From NCBI RefSeq assembly GCF_031180885.1, contig NZ_JAPSLK010000001.1, forward strand, positions 661,158-725,157: a stretch of DNA of 64,000 bases, read 5' to 3'. Made by a program: the position numbers and the translations under genes. Positions 9,017 through 19,500 of this stretch are shown here, piece after piece. Position 1 is the stretch's first letter. Every line of letters starts with the position of its first letter. Source of the DNA: Saccharothrix sp. Its GTDB lineage: Bacteria > Actinomycetota > Actinomycetes > Mycobacteriales > Pseudonocardiaceae. The notes beneath the pieces were generated by a model that saw only the letters and a program-made list of their open reading frames with translations, had not been told where the DNA came from and searched no databases.

Positions 9017-9577
9017 GTGTCGGTAGACAGCGTGGACGCCGTGTTGGTGGGCGGGGTCGCCAGGGGCGACCTCGGTGCGTTCGAGGTGCTGGTCCGCCGG
9101 TACCAGGGGCGGGTGCTGGGGTTCGCCGTGCGCCTGCTGGGTGATCGGGCCGAGGCCGAGGACGTGACGCAGGAGGTGTTCGCGACGGCGTGGCGGCGGC
9201 TGGACTCGCTGGCCGAGCCGGCCGCGGTGCGGACGTGGCTGTTCCGGGTGGCCTACCGGGAGTGCCTCGGGGTGCTGCGGCGGCGGAGGACCGATCCGGT
9301 GGGGGAGTTGCCGGACTTCGGGGTCACGCCGGTCGGGGTGGGGCAGGTGCCCCGGGACCCCTCCGCGGTGGCCGAGGTGGTGGCGGTGGTGGCGGCGCTG
9401 CGGCTGGCGCTGCGGAGGTTGCCCGAGCCGCAGCGGGTCGCCTGGCTGCTGGCCGAGGTGGACGGGCTCTCCTACGCCCAGATCGCGCTGGCGGTGGGGG
9501 CCAGCGAGGAGTCGGTGCGCGGGCGGCTCGCGCGGGCCCGGGTGCGGCTGGCGGAGGTCATGAAGGTGTGGCGGTGA
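9017..9577 (+). CDS. ECF-type RNA polymerase sigma factor
   Basis: A group 4 sigma factor of about 186 residues. Region 2 is at roughly 15-85 (FEVLVRRYQGRVLGFAVRLL, AEDVTQEVFATAWRRLDS, VRTWLFRVAYRECL). Region 4 is at about 125-180 (ALRRLPEPQRVAWLLAEVDG, LSYAQIALAVGASEESVRGR, RARVRLAEVM). The GTG at 9017 is favoured because it gives a normal N-terminus; an upstream ATG at 8927 would add 30 unmatched residues. No anti-sigma gene follows: tRNA-Ser comes next, so the control partner is unknown. Confidence 0.87.
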   Translation: MSVDSVDAVLVGGVARGDLGAFEVLVRRYQGRVLGFAVRLLGDRAEAEDVTQEVFATAWRRLDSLAEPAAVRTWLFRVAYRECLGVLRRRRTDPVGELPDFGVTPVGVGQVPRDPSAVAEVVAVVAALRLALRRLPEPQRVAWLLAEVDGLSYAQIALAVGASEESVRGRLARARVRLAEVMKVWR

Positions 9578-9690
9578 CCGGCCGGGAACCCGGGTGGTGG
9601 ACCCGGTGGCGACCGCCCGCCACGACCTCCCGACGACGCCCGCGACCCCCCGGTGACGGGTGGGTGACCCGGTCTTGTATTGTTCTCGGC

Positions 9691-9775
9691 GGTGGCGTGT
9701 CCGAGCGGCCGAAGGAGCACGCCTCGAAAGCGTGTGAGGTGCAAGCCTCCGTGGGTTCAAATCCCACCGCCACCG
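9691..9775 (+). tRNA. tRNA-Ser(CGA)
   Basis: An 85-nt cloverleaf. The acceptor pair GGTGGCG (9691-9697) with CGCCACC (9768-9774) is perfect, followed by discriminator G. The anticodon loop CTCGAAA carries CGA at 9725-9727. A long variable arm typical of serine tRNAs and the GGTTCAAATCC T-arm follow. CCA is not encoded. Confidence 0.97.
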
Positions 9776-9780
9776 CTGAC

Positions 9781-9821
9781 GACGGGGCCCGGTTCGCGAT
9801 CATCGCGGAACGGGCCCCGTC
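9781..9821. terminator. Terminator hairpin after tRNA-Ser(CGA)
   Basis: A long near-perfect inverted repeat (GACGGGGCCCGG... pairing with ...CGGGCCCCGTC) starts 6 nt after the tRNA. It is the expected end of the tRNA transcript. Confidence 0.8.
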
Positions 9822-9967
9822 GGCATTTCGCGCTCTGGTCTTGTCAAGGTGCGACCTCCGGGGGCACCGCGCCGCCTCGTCAGGCGGGCGGCGCCCCGTC
9901 GTGTGCGTCGTGCCCCGCCGGCGCTGGGAGGGCCACCGGGCGGCACGTGATCGAGCTTACCCCATGT

Positions 9968-9983
9968 TCGAACACACGTTCGA
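9968..9983. promoter_or_regulatory. Perfect LexA (SOS) box
   Basis: TCGAACACACGTTCGA is an exact match to the Gram-positive LexA operator CGAACRNNYGTTCG. It lies in a ~310-nt stretch without a convincing gene (9822-10137). It is about 155 nt before the start of the rightward secreted nuclease, the only credible target in that direction. Leftward there is only the terminator and the tRNA. The match is seen directly; regulation of the nuclease is inference. Confidence 0.7.
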
Positions 9984-10137
9984 GTGATGAACGGCAATCC
10001 GTCCTGTGGGTGATCACACGGCCGCCCATCCGGGCAGCGTGTGCCCGTGCAGGGTCAACAGTTAGTGACGGCTTCTTTCGAAGTTCATGCGATCCGGGGA
10101 GGATGCGCGGACCCGCCAACATTCTCCGGAGGATCCG

Positions 10138-12579
10138 TTGAGACCCACCCCGCTCCGCGTCGGGTTAGCGGTCACCGCCGCCTCGGCCGTGTCCCTGGCC
10201 CTGGTCGTGCCCGCCACCGCGGCGCCCAGCCCCGATGCGCTCATCGCCGAGGTCTACGGCGGTGGCGGCAATTCGGGCGCCACGCTGACCCGCGACTTCG
10301 TCGAGCTGGCCAACCGCGGCGACAGCCCGGTCGCCCTCGCCGGGTGGAGCGTCCAGTACCTGCCCGGCAGCGCGAGCGCGAGCAGCCGGTGGCAGGCCAC
10401 GCCGCTCACCGGCACCGTCGAGCCCGGCAAGCGGTTCCTGGTCGCCCAGGCGCAGGGCTCGGGCGGCACGGTGCAGCTGCCGACCCCCGACGTCACCGGC
10501 GCCATCGCGATGTCCGCCACCGGCGGCACGGTCGCGCTGGTCACCGGCACCGAGCCGCTGACCTGCAAGACCGCCGCCGACTGCGCGGCCGACACCCGCA
10601 TCCGCGACCTGGTCGGCTACGGCTCGGCCACGGTGGTCCGCGAGACCACCCCGACGGCCAACCTGAGCAACACCACGTCCGCCGCCCGCCCGGCCCTCAC
10701 CGACACCGACGACAACGCGGCAGACTTCACCGTCGGCGCGCCCACCCCGGTGAACTCCAAGGGCCAGGGCACGGGCGACCCGGACCCGGAGCCCCAGCCG
10801 GGCGACAAGCGGATCCGCGACATCCAGGGCACCACCCGCATCTCGCCGCTGGTCGGCACCAAGGTCGCGGGCGTCCCCGGCGTCGTCACGGCCACCCGCG
10901 CCACCGGCGACCGCGGCTTCTGGATCCAGGACACCGCGCCGGACACCGACCCGCGCACCAGCGAGGGCGTGTTCGTCTACACCGCGGGCCTCGCGCCGAC
11001 CGTCGAGCCGGGCGACTCCGTCCTGGTCAGCGGCACCATCGCGGAGTACCGGCCGGGCGGTGACAACGCGTCCAACGCCAACCAGACGCTCACCGAGATC
11101 ACCGGCGCCACGGTCACCGTCCTGACCAAGGGCAACGCCCTGCCGGCGCCGGTCGTGCTGACCCCGCCGGACGGCTTCATTCCCACCGCGGGCGGCGGCA
11201 GCGTTGAAACGTTGCCGCTGGAGCCGGCCAAGTACGGCCAGGACTACTACGAGTCGCTGGAAGGCATGTACGTCCAGGTCGACGACGCCCGCGTGGTCGG
11301 CCCGACGAACAACTTCAGCGAGACGTGGATCACCACGCGGCCGGACCAGAACCCGACCCCGCGCGGCGGCACCGTGTACCTCGGTTACGACCAGCCCAAC
11401 AGCGGCCGGATCAAGGTCAAGGCGGGCAGCGCCACGCCGCAGGCGTCCAACGTGGGCGACGTGTGGCGCGGCGCCACCGTCGGCAACGTCGAGTACACCA
11501 ACTTCGGCGGCTACACCCTGGCCACCAAGTCGGTCGGCGAGCACGTGTCGGGCGGCATCCAGCCGGAGACCACCGACGCGGCGCGCCAGTACGAGCTGTC
11601 CGTGGCCACCTACAACGTGGAGAACCTGGCCGCGACCAACCCGCAGGCCAAGTTCGACCGGCTCGCGGCGGCCGTCGTGAACAACCTGGCGTCCCCGGAC
11701 GTCGTGGTGCTGGAGGAGATCCAGGACAACAACGGCGCCACCGACGACGGCACGGTCGCGGCGGACCAGACGTTCGCCAAGTTCACCGAGGCGATCGTCG
11801 CCGCGGGCGGCCCGCGCTACGAGTGGCGGCAGATCGACCCGCAGAACAAGGCCGACGGCGGCCAGCCGGGCGGCAACATCCGGGTGGCGTTCCTGTTCAA
11901 CCCGGCGCGGGTGTCCTTCGTGGACCGCGCCGGCGGCGACGCCACGACCCCGGTGTCGGTGGTCAAGCAGCACGGCCGCGCCGCGCTGTCGGTGTCGCCG
12001 GGCCGCATCGACCCGGCCAACTTGGCCTGGGCGGACAGCCGCAAGCCGCTGGCGGGCGAGTTCAAGTTCCGCGGTCGCACGGTGTTCGTGGTGGGCAACC
12101 ACTTCACCTCCAAGGGCGGCGACCAGGCCCTGCACGGCCGCTACCAGGAGCCGAACCGGTCCTCGGAGGTGCAGCGGCTCAAGCAGGCCGCGGCGCTGCG
12201 GGCGTTCGTGGACCAGGTGCAGGCGGTCGACCGCGGTGCCAACGTGGTGCTCGCGGGTGACATCAACGACTACCAGTTCTCGCCGACGGTGCAGGCGCTG
12301 ACGGCGGGCGGTTCGGTGGTGGACCTGATCTCCACGCTGCCCGAGTCGGAGCGGTACAGCTACGTCTTCGACGGCAACTCGCAGACGCTGGACCACATCC
12401 TGATCAGCTCGAACATCAACCGCTACCGGTACGACGTGGTGCACATCAACGCCGAGTTCACCGACCAGGCCAGCGACCACGACCCGCAGGTCGTCAAGCT
12501 GCGCCCGAGCACGGGGAACCCGCAGGTGGACCGCATGGTGTTCCTGCTGGAGGACATCGCGGAGTGCGTGCGGGGCTGA
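10138..12579 (+). CDS. Secreted ExeM/NucH-type endonuclease with lamin-tail domain
   Basis: An extracellular DNase-like protein of about 813 residues. The TTG start at 10138 has an ideal ribosome site (GGAGG at 10128-10132). It begins the signal peptide MRPTPLRVGLAVTAASAVSL, with cleavage near PATAAPS. A lamin-tail domain follows (LIAEVYGGGGNSGATLTRDF, then FVELANRGDSPVALAGWSVQ). A middle OB-like segment comes next. The endonuclease/exonuclease/phosphatase domain occupies roughly 495-790 (ATYNVENL, VVLEEIQDNNG, GNHFTSKGGD, LAGDINDYQFSP, DHILIS, SDHDPQ). These are the metal and catalytic residues of the family. Proposed roles are nutrient phosphate or DNA scavenging. A LexA box lies upstream. 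Confidence 0.9.
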   Translation: MRPTPLRVGLAVTAASAVSLALVVPATAAPSPDALIAEVYGGGGNSGATLTRDFVELANRGDSPVALAGWSVQYLPGSASASSRWQATPLTGTVEPGKRFLVAQAQGSGGTVQLPTPDVTGAIAMSATGGTVALVTGTEPLTCKTAADCAADTRIRDLVGYGSATVVRETTPTANLSNTTSAARPALTDTDDNAADFTVGAPTPVNSKGQGTGDPDPEPQPGDKRIRDIQGTTRISPLVGTKVAGVPGVVTATRATGDRGFWIQDTAPDTDPRTSEGVFVYTAGLAPTVEPGDSVLVSGTIAEYRPGGDNASNANQTLTEITGATVTVLTKGNALPAPVVLTPPDGFIPTAGGGSVETLPLEPAKYGQDYYESLEGMYVQVDDARVVGPTNNFSETWITTRPDQNPTPRGGTVYLGYDQPNSGRIKVKAGSATPQASNVGDVWRGATVGNVEYTNFGGYTLATKSVGEHVSGGIQPETTDAARQYELSVATYNVENLAATNPQAKFDRLAAAVVNNLASPDVVVLEEIQDNNGATDDGTVAADQTFAKFTEAIVAAGGPRYEWRQIDPQNKADGGQPGGNIRVAFLFNPARVSFVDRAGGDATTPVSVVKQHGRAALSVSPGRIDPANLAWADSRKPLAGEFKFRGRTVFVVGNHFTSKGGDQALHGRYQEPNRSSEVQRLKQAAALRAFVDQVQAVDRGANVVLAGDINDYQFSPTVQALTAGGSVVDLISTLPESERYSYVFDGNSQTLDHILISSNINRYRYDVVHINAEFTDQASDHDPQVVKLRPSTGNPQVDRMVFLLEDIAECVRG

Positions 12580-12593
12580 CCCTCCGCCGACGC

Positions 12594-12634
12594 GAAACGG
12601 CCCCGTCCGGGAATCTCCGGGCGGGGCCGTTTTC
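12594..12634. terminator. Bidirectional terminator between nuclease and tRNA-Ser(GGA)
   Basis: GAAACGGCCCCG pairs with CGGGGCCGTTTTC around a short loop (16-bp stem with one imperfection). It ends in T residues on the + strand and A residues on the other, so it can serve both the nuclease gene and the leftward tRNA. Confidence 0.85.
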
Positions 12635-12636
12635 AG

Positions 12637-12721
12637 CGGAGGATACGGGATTTGAACCCGTGAGGGGGTTAACCCAACACGATTTCCAATCGTGCGCACT
12701 AGGCCGCTATGCGAATCCTCC
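12637..12721 (-). tRNA. tRNA-Ser(GGA)
   Basis: An 85-nt tRNA on the minus strand. Acceptor GGAGGAT pairs with ATCCTCC. The anticodon loop TTGGAAA gives GGA (12685-12687 on the + strand reads TCC). A long serine-type variable arm and GGTTCAAATCC T-arm are present. No CCA is encoded. Confidence 0.97.
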
Positions 12722-12910
12722 GCCGAGGAGTCTAACGGAGGCACCTTCCGGTCCCCAAAACGGGTGGTCACACGCCCTCGGCGGGGGTCTGGTGATGATC
12801 GGTCCGCCGGGGTCCGGTGGTGCCGACGGCGTCCGGCGGGGCGCGGTGGCCAGGTGGCCGCGGGAGGTGGCGGTGGAAGTGCTCCGCCGGCCCTCGGCTA
12901 CACTTGCCGT

Positions 12911-12996
12911 GGACCTCGTGCGGCGCACATCCCATGAACCTCCCCAGGGCCGGAAGGCAGCAAGGATAAGTGGGCTCTGGCGGGTGCACGGGGTCC
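12911..12996 (+). ncRNA. ffs: Signal recognition particle RNA (4.5S type)
   Basis: A short bacterial SRP RNA. The apical domain with the Ffh-binding internal loops and GGAA tetraloop is clear around 12936-12975 (core GGGCCGGAAGGCAGCAAGGA). The basal stem pairs GGACCTCGTGC at 12911 with GCACGGGGTCC ending at 12996. A CCCTTTTT tract follows as terminator. The dnaX GTG is about 38 nt downstream, the usual actinobacterial ffs-dnaX order. Confidence 0.93.
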
Positions 12997-13033
12997 CCTT
13001 TTTCTGTCGGACCCCTTCGGTAGGGTCTCCGGC

Positions 13034-15112
13034 GTGGCGCTCGCCCTCTACCGCAAGTACCGACCGGCCACCTTCGCCGAGGTGGTCGGGCAGGAGCACG
13101 TCACCGACCCGCTGCGCACGGCGCTGGCCGCCGGTCGGGTCAACCACGCCTACCTGTTCTCCGGTCCGCGCGGCTGCGGCAAGACGTCCTCGGCGCGCAT
13201 CCTCGCGCGGTCGCTGAACTGCGTGAACGGGCCGACGCCGGACCCGTGCGGCGAGTGCAACTCGTGCATCGGCCTGGCGCCCAACGGCGCGGGCAGCGTG
13301 GACGTGGTGGAGCTGGACGCGGCGTCCCACGGCGGTGTCGACGACGCCCGCGAGCTGCGCGACAAGGCGTTCTACGCGCCGGCGGAGTCGCGCTACCGGG
13401 TGTTCATCATCGACGAGGCCCACATGGTCACCACGCAGGGCTTCAACGCCCTGCTGAAGATCGTGGAGGAGCCGCCGGAGCACCTGATCTTCATCTTCGC
13501 GACCACCGAGCCGGACAAGGTGCTGCCCACCATCCGGTCGCGGACGCACCACTACCCGTTCCGGTTGATCCCGCCGTCGGCGATGCGCGCGCTGCTGGAG
13601 CGCAACTGCGCGGCCGAGGGGGTGGCGGTCGAGCCTTCGGTGTTCCCGCTGGTCATCCGGGCGGGCGGGGGCTCGGCGCGGGACACGCAGTCGGTCATGG
13701 ACCAGTTGCTGTCCGGTGCCGGCCCCGAAGGGGTGAAGTACGACCGGGCGATCGCGTTGCTGGGCGTGACCGACGTGGCGTTGATCGACGACGTCGTGGA
13801 CGGCCTGGCCGAGGAGGACGGCGCGAAGGTGTTCGGCACGATCGACCGGTTGGTCGACGCCGGGCACGACCCGCGCCGGTTCGCCGCCGACCTGCTGGAC
13901 CGGCTGCGGGACCTGGTCCTGCTGCACGCGGTGCCGGACGCGGGGGAGCGCGGGCTGGTGAACGTGCCGGACGACGTGCTGGTCAAGATGCTCGCGCAGC
14001 GCGACGCGACGCGGCCGGCGACGGTCACCCGGTGGGCCGAGGTGCTGCACCAGGGGCTGACGGACATGCGCGGGTCGACGGCGCCGCGGTTGCTGCTGGA
14101 GCTGGTGTCGGCGCGGATGCTGCTGCCGTCGGCCAGTGACGCGGAGTCGGCGGTGTTGCAGCGGGTCGAGCGCCTGGAGAAGTACGGGCCGCCGGCGGGT
14201 GCGCAGGCCGGTGGACCGGCGGCGGGCGGTCCGGTGCAGGCTGCCGGTGGTGCGCCCGCGCCGGCCGAGGGCGGGCGGACCTTCCAGCGGCCATCGCAGC
14301 GAGCGGCCCAATCCGAGCCCGCCCCGCAGAACCCGCCCGCGCAACCGCCGGCCGCGCCGAGCCGCGCCGCCGCGCCGGCCGCCGCCGGGCCGGGCCAGGC
14401 CGGGCCGGGTGCGCAGGGCCACGCCGGGCCGGGTGAGGCTGCCGTGCCGAACCACGCCGCCGGTCAGCCGCAGCCCGCCGCCCAGGCCGCGCCGAGCCGT
14501 CCCGAGCCGCCGGCCCCACCTGTCGAACAGGCCCCGCCCGCGTCAGGCGGGGTGGACGTCGCGGAGGTGCGGCGGCGGTGGGCCGAGTTGTGCGGGATCG
14601 TCAAGGGGCTCGCCGGACCCAGTGCCAGCGCGCTGCTGACCAGCGGCGCGACCGTGGCCGAGGTCGACGGCAACTCCGTCACCATCACCCACACCTCCGC
14701 CCCCCTCGCCCGCCGGCTGGCCGAGCCGCGCACCGTGGACGCCATCGCGTCCGCGTTCAGCCAGGTGTTCGGCGGGTCGTGGCAGGTCCGGTGCGTCCAC
14801 GGCGCGCCCAACCAGGCCGCGCCCCGCCCGACCCCCCAGCGCGAGCAGCGGCCCGCGCCGACCCGACCCAGCCAGGCGGCCCGCACGCAGGAGCCCCGGC
14901 AGCCGCCGACCCGGCCGGCGCCCGTGGACGACGTGCCGCCGCCGCCCGAGCCGCCGGAGCCCGATGAGCCCCTCCCGCCGGAGCCGGTGGACGAGGAGGA
15001 GATGCTCGCCGAGGCCGCCCGGCCCGGTGACGCCGGTGATCAGCTCGACCCCGAGCAGGTCGTGCTCAAGCTGCTCGCCGACGAGTTGGGCGCGCGCCCG
15101 CTGAAGGGCTGA
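13034..15112 (+). CDS. dnaX: DNA polymerase III subunit gamma/tau
   Basis: Clamp-loader ATPase that links polymerase cores in the replisome. The N-terminal AAA+ part has Walker A at about 44-52 ([10 protein letters not shown]), the zinc module [16 protein letters not shown], Walker B/DEAH ([10 protein letters not shown]) and sensor segments [17 protein letters not shown] long Ala/Pro/Gln linker occupies ~395-510. The conserved C-terminal tau segment follows ([20 protein letters not shown]), then an acidic-proline tail. Length is 692 residues with GTG start at 13034. No slippery heptamer for gamma is seen. ybaB, recR and a small kinase follow closely and probably share the transcript. Confidence 0.96.
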   Translation: MALALYRKYRPATFAEVVGQEHVTDPLRTALAAGRVNHAYLFSGPRGCGKTSSARILARSLNCVNGPTPDPCGECNSCIGLAPNGAGSVDVVELDAASHGGVDDARELRDKAFYAPAESRYRVFIIDEAHMVTTQGFNALLKIVEEPPEHLIFIFATTEPDKVLPTIRSRTHHYPFRLIPPSAMRALLERNCAAEGVAVEPSVFPLVIRAGGGSARDTQSVMDQLLSGAGPEGVKYDRAIALLGVTDVALIDDVVDGLAEEDGAKVFGTIDRLVDAGHDPRRFAADLLDRLRDLVLLHAVPDAGERGLVNVPDDVLVKMLAQRDATRPATVTRWAEVLHQGLTDMRGSTAPRLLLELVSARMLLPSASDAESAVLQRVERLEKYGPPAGAQAGGPAAGGPVQAAGGAPAPAEGGRTFQRPSQRAAQSEPAPQNPPAQPPAAPSRAAAPAAAGPGQAGPGAQGHAGPGEAAVPNHAAGQPQPAAQAAPSRPEPPAPPVEQAPPASGGVDVAEVRRRWAELCGIVKGLAGPSASALLTSGATVAEVDGNSVTITHTSAPLARRLAEPRTVDAIASAFSQVFGGSWQVRCVHGAPNQAAPRPTPQREQRPAPTRPSQAARTQEPRQPPTRPAPVDDVPPPPEPPEPDEPLPPEPVDEEEMLAEAARPGDAGDQLDPEQVVLKLLADELGARPLKG

Positions 15113-15158
15113 GCGCGCGACTACGCTGGTGGCAAACCCCAAGCGAGAGGAACCCGCG

Positions 15159-15497
15159 GTGCAACCCGGTGGGCCGAACATGCAGCAGATCCTCCAGCAG
15201 GCGCAGAAGATGCAGCAGCAACTCGCCGCCGCACAGCAGGAGTTGGCCGAGGCCGAGGTGACCGGCACCGCGGGCGGCGGGCTGGTGACCGCCGTCGTGT
15301 CCGGTGGCGGCGAGCTGAAGAGCCTGAACATCGACCCCAAGGTGGTCGACCCGGACGACGTGGAGACGCTGTCCGACCTGGTCGTGGCCGCCGTCCGCGA
15401 CGCCAACCGCGCCGCGCAGGAGCTGGCCGCGCAGAAGATGGGTCCGCTGGCCTCCGGCATGGGCGGCCTGGACTCCCTCGGCGGGCTGTTCGGCTGA
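15159..15497 (+). CDS. YbaB/EbfC nucleoid-associated protein
   Basis: A small DNA-binding protein of about 112 residues, usually encoded between dnaX and recR. It reads [20 protein letters not shown], a helical dimer segment, then [14 protein letters not shown] and [14 protein letters not shown]. The GTG at 15159 is chosen over the in-frame GTG at 15129 because GAGAGG at 15145-15150 is correctly spaced before it. The stop overlaps the start of recR (TGATG), suggesting coupling. Confidence 0.92.
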   Translation: MQPGGPNMQQILQQAQKMQQQLAAAQQELAEAEVTGTAGGGLVTAVVSGGGELKSLNIDPKVVDPDDVETLSDLVVAAVRDANRAAQELAAQKMGPLASGMGGLDSLGGLFG

Positions 15498-16090
15498 TGT
15501 ACGAGGGGCCCGTCCAGGACTTGATCGACGAACTCGGCCGCCTGCCGGGCGTCGGTCCCAAGAGCGCGCAGCGCATCGCCTTCCACCTCCTCGGGGCGGA
15601 CCCGGCCGACATCACCCGGCTCCAGGACGCCCTCCAGAAGGTCAAGGACGGCGTGGTGTTCTGCGAGGTGTGCGGCAACGTCTCGGCCGAGGCGACGTGC
15701 CGCATCTGCCGCGACCCACGCCGCGACCTGAGCCTGATCTGCGTGGTCGAGGAGCCGAAGGACGTGCTGGCCGTCGAGCGGACCCGGGAGTTCAAGGGCC
15801 GCTACCACGTGCTGGGCGGCGCGCTGGACCCGTTGTCCGGGGTGGGCCCCGACCAGCTGCGCATCCGGCAGCTGCTGACCCGGATCGGCACCGAGGTCAA
15901 CGAGATCATCATCGCCACCGACCCGAACACCGAGGGCGAGGCGACCGCCACCTACCTGGTGCGGATGCTGCGGGACTTCCCCGGCCTGACCGTGACGCGC
16001 CTGGCGTCCGGCCTGCCGATGGGCGGTGACCTGGAGTTCGCCGACGAGCTCACCCTCGGCCGGGCCCTGTCCGGCCGGCGCAGCATGTGA
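15497..16090 (+). CDS. recR: Recombination mediator RecR
   Basis: Works with RecO to load RecA on gapped DNA. The 197-residue protein has the helix-hairpin-helix start ([20 protein letters not shown]), a four-cysteine zinc finger (Cys56, 59, 68, 71), the Toprim core ([31 protein letters not shown]) and the Walker-B-like tail ([18 protein letters not shown]). The start overlaps the ybaB stop, and its own stop overlaps the GTG of the next gene. Confidence 0.97.
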   Translation: MYEGPVQDLIDELGRLPGVGPKSAQRIAFHLLGADPADITRLQDALQKVKDGVVFCEVCGNVSAEATCRICRDPRRDLSLICVVEEPKDVLAVERTREFKGRYHVLGGALDPLSGVGPDQLRIRQLLTRIGTEVNEIIIATDPNTEGEATATYLVRMLRDFPGLTVTRLASGLPMGGDLEFADELTLGRALSGRRSM

Positions 16091-16560
16091 GGCTCGTCGC
16101 CGTCGACGGCCCCTCGGGGTCGGGCAAGACGACCTTCGCGGCCGGGCTGGGCGGTGTGGTGGTGCCGACCGACCACTTCGCGACCTGGGACGACCCGGTG
16201 TCGTGGTGGCCCCGCCTGGTCGCGCAGGTGCTGGAACCGCTGTGGGCGGGCCGCCCGGCCCGCTACCAGCGCATGGACTGGAGCGAGGGCCGGCCTCGTC
16301 TCGGCGAGTGGGTGACCGTCGAGCCACCCGAACTGCTCGTCGTCGAGGGCGTGTCGGCGGCCCGCCGGTCCATCGCGGCGCGGCTGGACGAGGCGATCTG
16401 GGTCGAGCTGCCCGACGAGCGGGAACGGCTCGAACGGGCCGTCAAGAGGGACGGCGAGGCCAGTCGCGGTCACCTGGAGCGCTGGCAGGCCTTCGAACGG
16501 GGCTGGTTCGCGGTCGACGGCACGAAGGCCCGCGCCGACCGGATCGTGATCACCGACTGA
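16087..16560 (+). CDS. Small P-loop kinase, uridine-kinase-like
   Basis: A 157-residue nucleoside-kinase-like P-loop protein. The Walker A is at residues 8-17 ([10 protein letters not shown]). [15 protein letters not shown] resembles the substrate-binding Asp region of uridine kinases, and [12 protein letters not shown] is Walker-B-like. It is shorter than true uridine kinases (~210 residues), so the phosphate acceptor is uncertain. The GTG start overlaps the recR stop, making it the last gene of the dnaX operon. Its end overlaps the convergent SARP gene by 11 bp. Confidence 0.75.
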   Translation: MRLVAVDGPSGSGKTTFAAGLGGVVVPTDHFATWDDPVSWWPRLVAQVLEPLWAGRPARYQRMDWSEGRPRLGEWVTVEPPELLVVEGVSAARRSIAARLDEAIWVELPDERERLERAVKRDGEASRGHLERWQAFERGWFAVDGTKARADRIVITD

Positions 16561-19500
16561 GGGCCGCGCGCACGACCTCGGCGTCCGGGCACCCGATGGC
16601 GGTGAACCACTCCAGGGCCGAGGTCCACAGGGACCGTGCCTCCTCCAACGAACCCGCCGCCGCGTACGCGTCCCCCGCCACGTGCGCCGCGCGGGCCTGG
16701 ACGTACCGCTGGCCGGCCGCCTGGCTGCGGTCCAGCGCGCGGTGGGCCAGGTCCAGGGCCTGCGGCACGTCGCCCTGGTCCAGCCGGACCCGGGCCAGCA
16801 GGGCCAGCACGTCCACCTCGGCGAGCTTCAACCGGTACCGGACCGCGCTGTCCAGGGCCTGCTGGGCCGAGTACCGGGCCTCGTCCAGCCGCCCCGCCGC
16901 CCGGTGCGCCACCGCCAACCCGCGCCGGGCGGCGCAGATGCCCCACGGGTAGCCGTTCTCCTCGGCGATCCGCAGCGCCTCGGTGTGCAGCTCCACGGCC
17001 TCCGCGTGCCGCCCGTCGCCGTGCAGCGCCTCGCCCAGGGCGTTCTTGGTGTCGCACGCCCCCTTCAGGTTGCCCAGATGCTCGGCCATCTCCAGCGCCT
17101 TGGACGCCTCCTCGATGGCCTCCGCGTACCGGCCGCGCATGTTCAGCGTGTGCGCCAGGCCCTCGTGCGGGATGTGCACGAACCCCCGCGCGCCGGACCG
17201 CTCGTACAGGTCCACCGCCCGCCGGTACAGCTCCGCCGCCCGCTCCGGCTGGCCCTGGAACAGGTGCACCTCGGCCAGCGCCCGGTGGCTGTCGGCCTGG
17301 GTGATCCACACGCCCAGCCGGTTGCCGACGTCCAGGGACCCCTCGAACGACGACACCGCCCGGTCCAGCTGCCCGAGCTGGAGGTACACCCCGCCCAGGT
17401 TGATCAGGGCCACGCCCTCCTGCTGCAGCGCCCCGATCTCGCGGGTGATCACCAGCGCCCGCTCCAGGCAGTCCGCGGCCTGCTCCAGCTCGCCGGTGTC
17501 GATGTAGACGCCGCCCAGGTTGATCAGCACCGCCGCCTCGGCCGCGGGCGCCGCGCCGGTGCGCTGCTGGATGGGGATGGCCCGGCGGAAGCAGTCGACG
17601 GCCACCCGGTGCTGCCCGATCGTCCAGTACAGCGTGCCCAGCGACGACAGCATCGCCACCTCGCCCGCGGCGTCGCCGATCGCCTGCGCCACGGACAGCC
17701 CCGCCTTGGCCACCGCGAGCCACTCCGCCGGCAGGCCCTGGCCGTAGAAGTACCGGCGCAACGCGTCCGCGAGCTGCCAGCAGTCCCGGTCCGGCTCCCG
17801 GTCGGCCGCGTGCAGCACCAGGGCCACCAGGTTCGCCCGTTCCGCGTCCAGCCACGCCAGCGCCTCGCCCGCGGCGGCGAACACGCGCGGGGTCACGCCC
17901 GCCACCACCGACTCGCGCGGCAGCCGCAGCATGCTGGACTTCGCCGCGTCGGTCGCGTTGTCCACCGACCGGATCGACCAGTCCAGCAGCCGCCGGTGGG
18001 CCTGCGCGCGCTCGGCCGGGTCGTCCTCGAACGTGAGCCGCTCGGCCGCGTAGTCCCGCAGCAGGTCGTGGAACTGGTAGCGGCCCGGCGCGTGGTTGTC
18101 GACCAGGTTCGCGGTGGCCAGCCGGTCCAGCCGGCGGCGGGCGTCCTGGGTGGTCAGGCCGCCCAGCGCGGCGGCGATGTCCGGTGTGATGTCCCCCGGC
18201 GCGAGGCTGAGCAGCCGGAACAGCGACGCCAACTCGGGCTTCAACGCCGTGTAGGACAGGTCGAAGGCGGCGTGCACGGCCGCCCGCTCGTCGCCCTCGA
18301 CGGCCAGCGCCGCGAGCCGGTTGCCCGCCCGCAGCTCCTCCACGTAGGAGGCGATGGTGGTCTCCGGCCGGGACAGCAGGTTGGCCGCCGCGATCCGCAG
18401 CGCCAGCGGCAGGTGCGCGCACAGCTCGGCGAGCTGCTCGGCCGCCTCCGACTGCTCCGCGACCACGTCCTCGCCCAGCATCCCGGCGAGCAGCGCCCGC
18501 GTCTCCTGCCGGTCCAGCACGTCCAGCCGCACGTTGGCCGCGGCGTGGCTGACCGCCAGCCCGCGAAGCGTGTCGCGGCTGGTCACCAGCACCGCGCAGC
18601 CCGGCGAGCCGGGCAGCAGCGGCCGGATCTGCTCGGCGTTGGCCGCGTTGTCGAGCACCAGCAGCACCTGCTGGTCGGTCAGCCGGGACCGGAACATCGC
18701 CTCCTGCTCGTCCTGGTCCAGCGGCACGGACTCCGGCGGCACGCCCTGCGCCCGCAGGAACCGCGGCAGCACGTCCACCGCGCTCAACGGCGGGCCCTGG
18801 GCGTACCCGCGCAGGTTCACGTACAGCTGGCCGTCCGGGAAGTACTTGCGCATCTTGTGCGCCGCGTGCACGGCCAGCGCCGTCTTGCCCACCCCGGGCG
18901 GACCGGCCAGCGTCACCACCGGCACGCCCTGCGCCGTCCGCAGCAACGCCTCGATCAGGTGAACCGCCTGCTCACGCCCCACGAAGTCGCCGATGTCCGC
19001 GGGCAGCTGGGACGGCACCACCCGGTCCCGCCGCGCGGGCGCCGCCGACCCGGACACCTCCAGCGACCCGCCCAGCACCTGCTGGTGCACCCGCCGCAAC
19101 TCGTCGCCGGGGTCGATGCCGAGCTGGTCGGCCAGCAGGTCGCTGACCCGCTTGTACGCGTGCAGCGCGTCGGCCTGCCGCCCGGACCGGTACAACGCGG
19201 TCATCAGCTGCGACCACAGCCGCTCCCGCAGCGGGTGCTCGCTGGTCAGCCGGGACAGCTCGGGGATCAGCTCGGCGTGCCGGCCAAGCTCCAGCTCGAC
19301 CTCGACCCGCCGCTCCTCGACGTGCAGCCGCCGCTCGCCCAGCCGGGGGACCTCGTCGCGGTGCAGCACCTCCGACGGCACGTCCACCATCGCCGGCCCC
19401 CGCCACAGGCCCAGCGCCGCGGTGAAGATCGCCGACGCCGGCTCCAGCCGCCCCGCGAGCCGCTCCTGCTCGCCCTCCTCGACCAGCTGTTCGAAGCGGA

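Noticed and set aside
10165-12771. 868-codon antisense frame over the nuclease gene
   Set aside because: The plus-strand frame has a signal peptide and clear nuclease motifs; the antisense frame runs through a tRNA and is only open because of GC bias.
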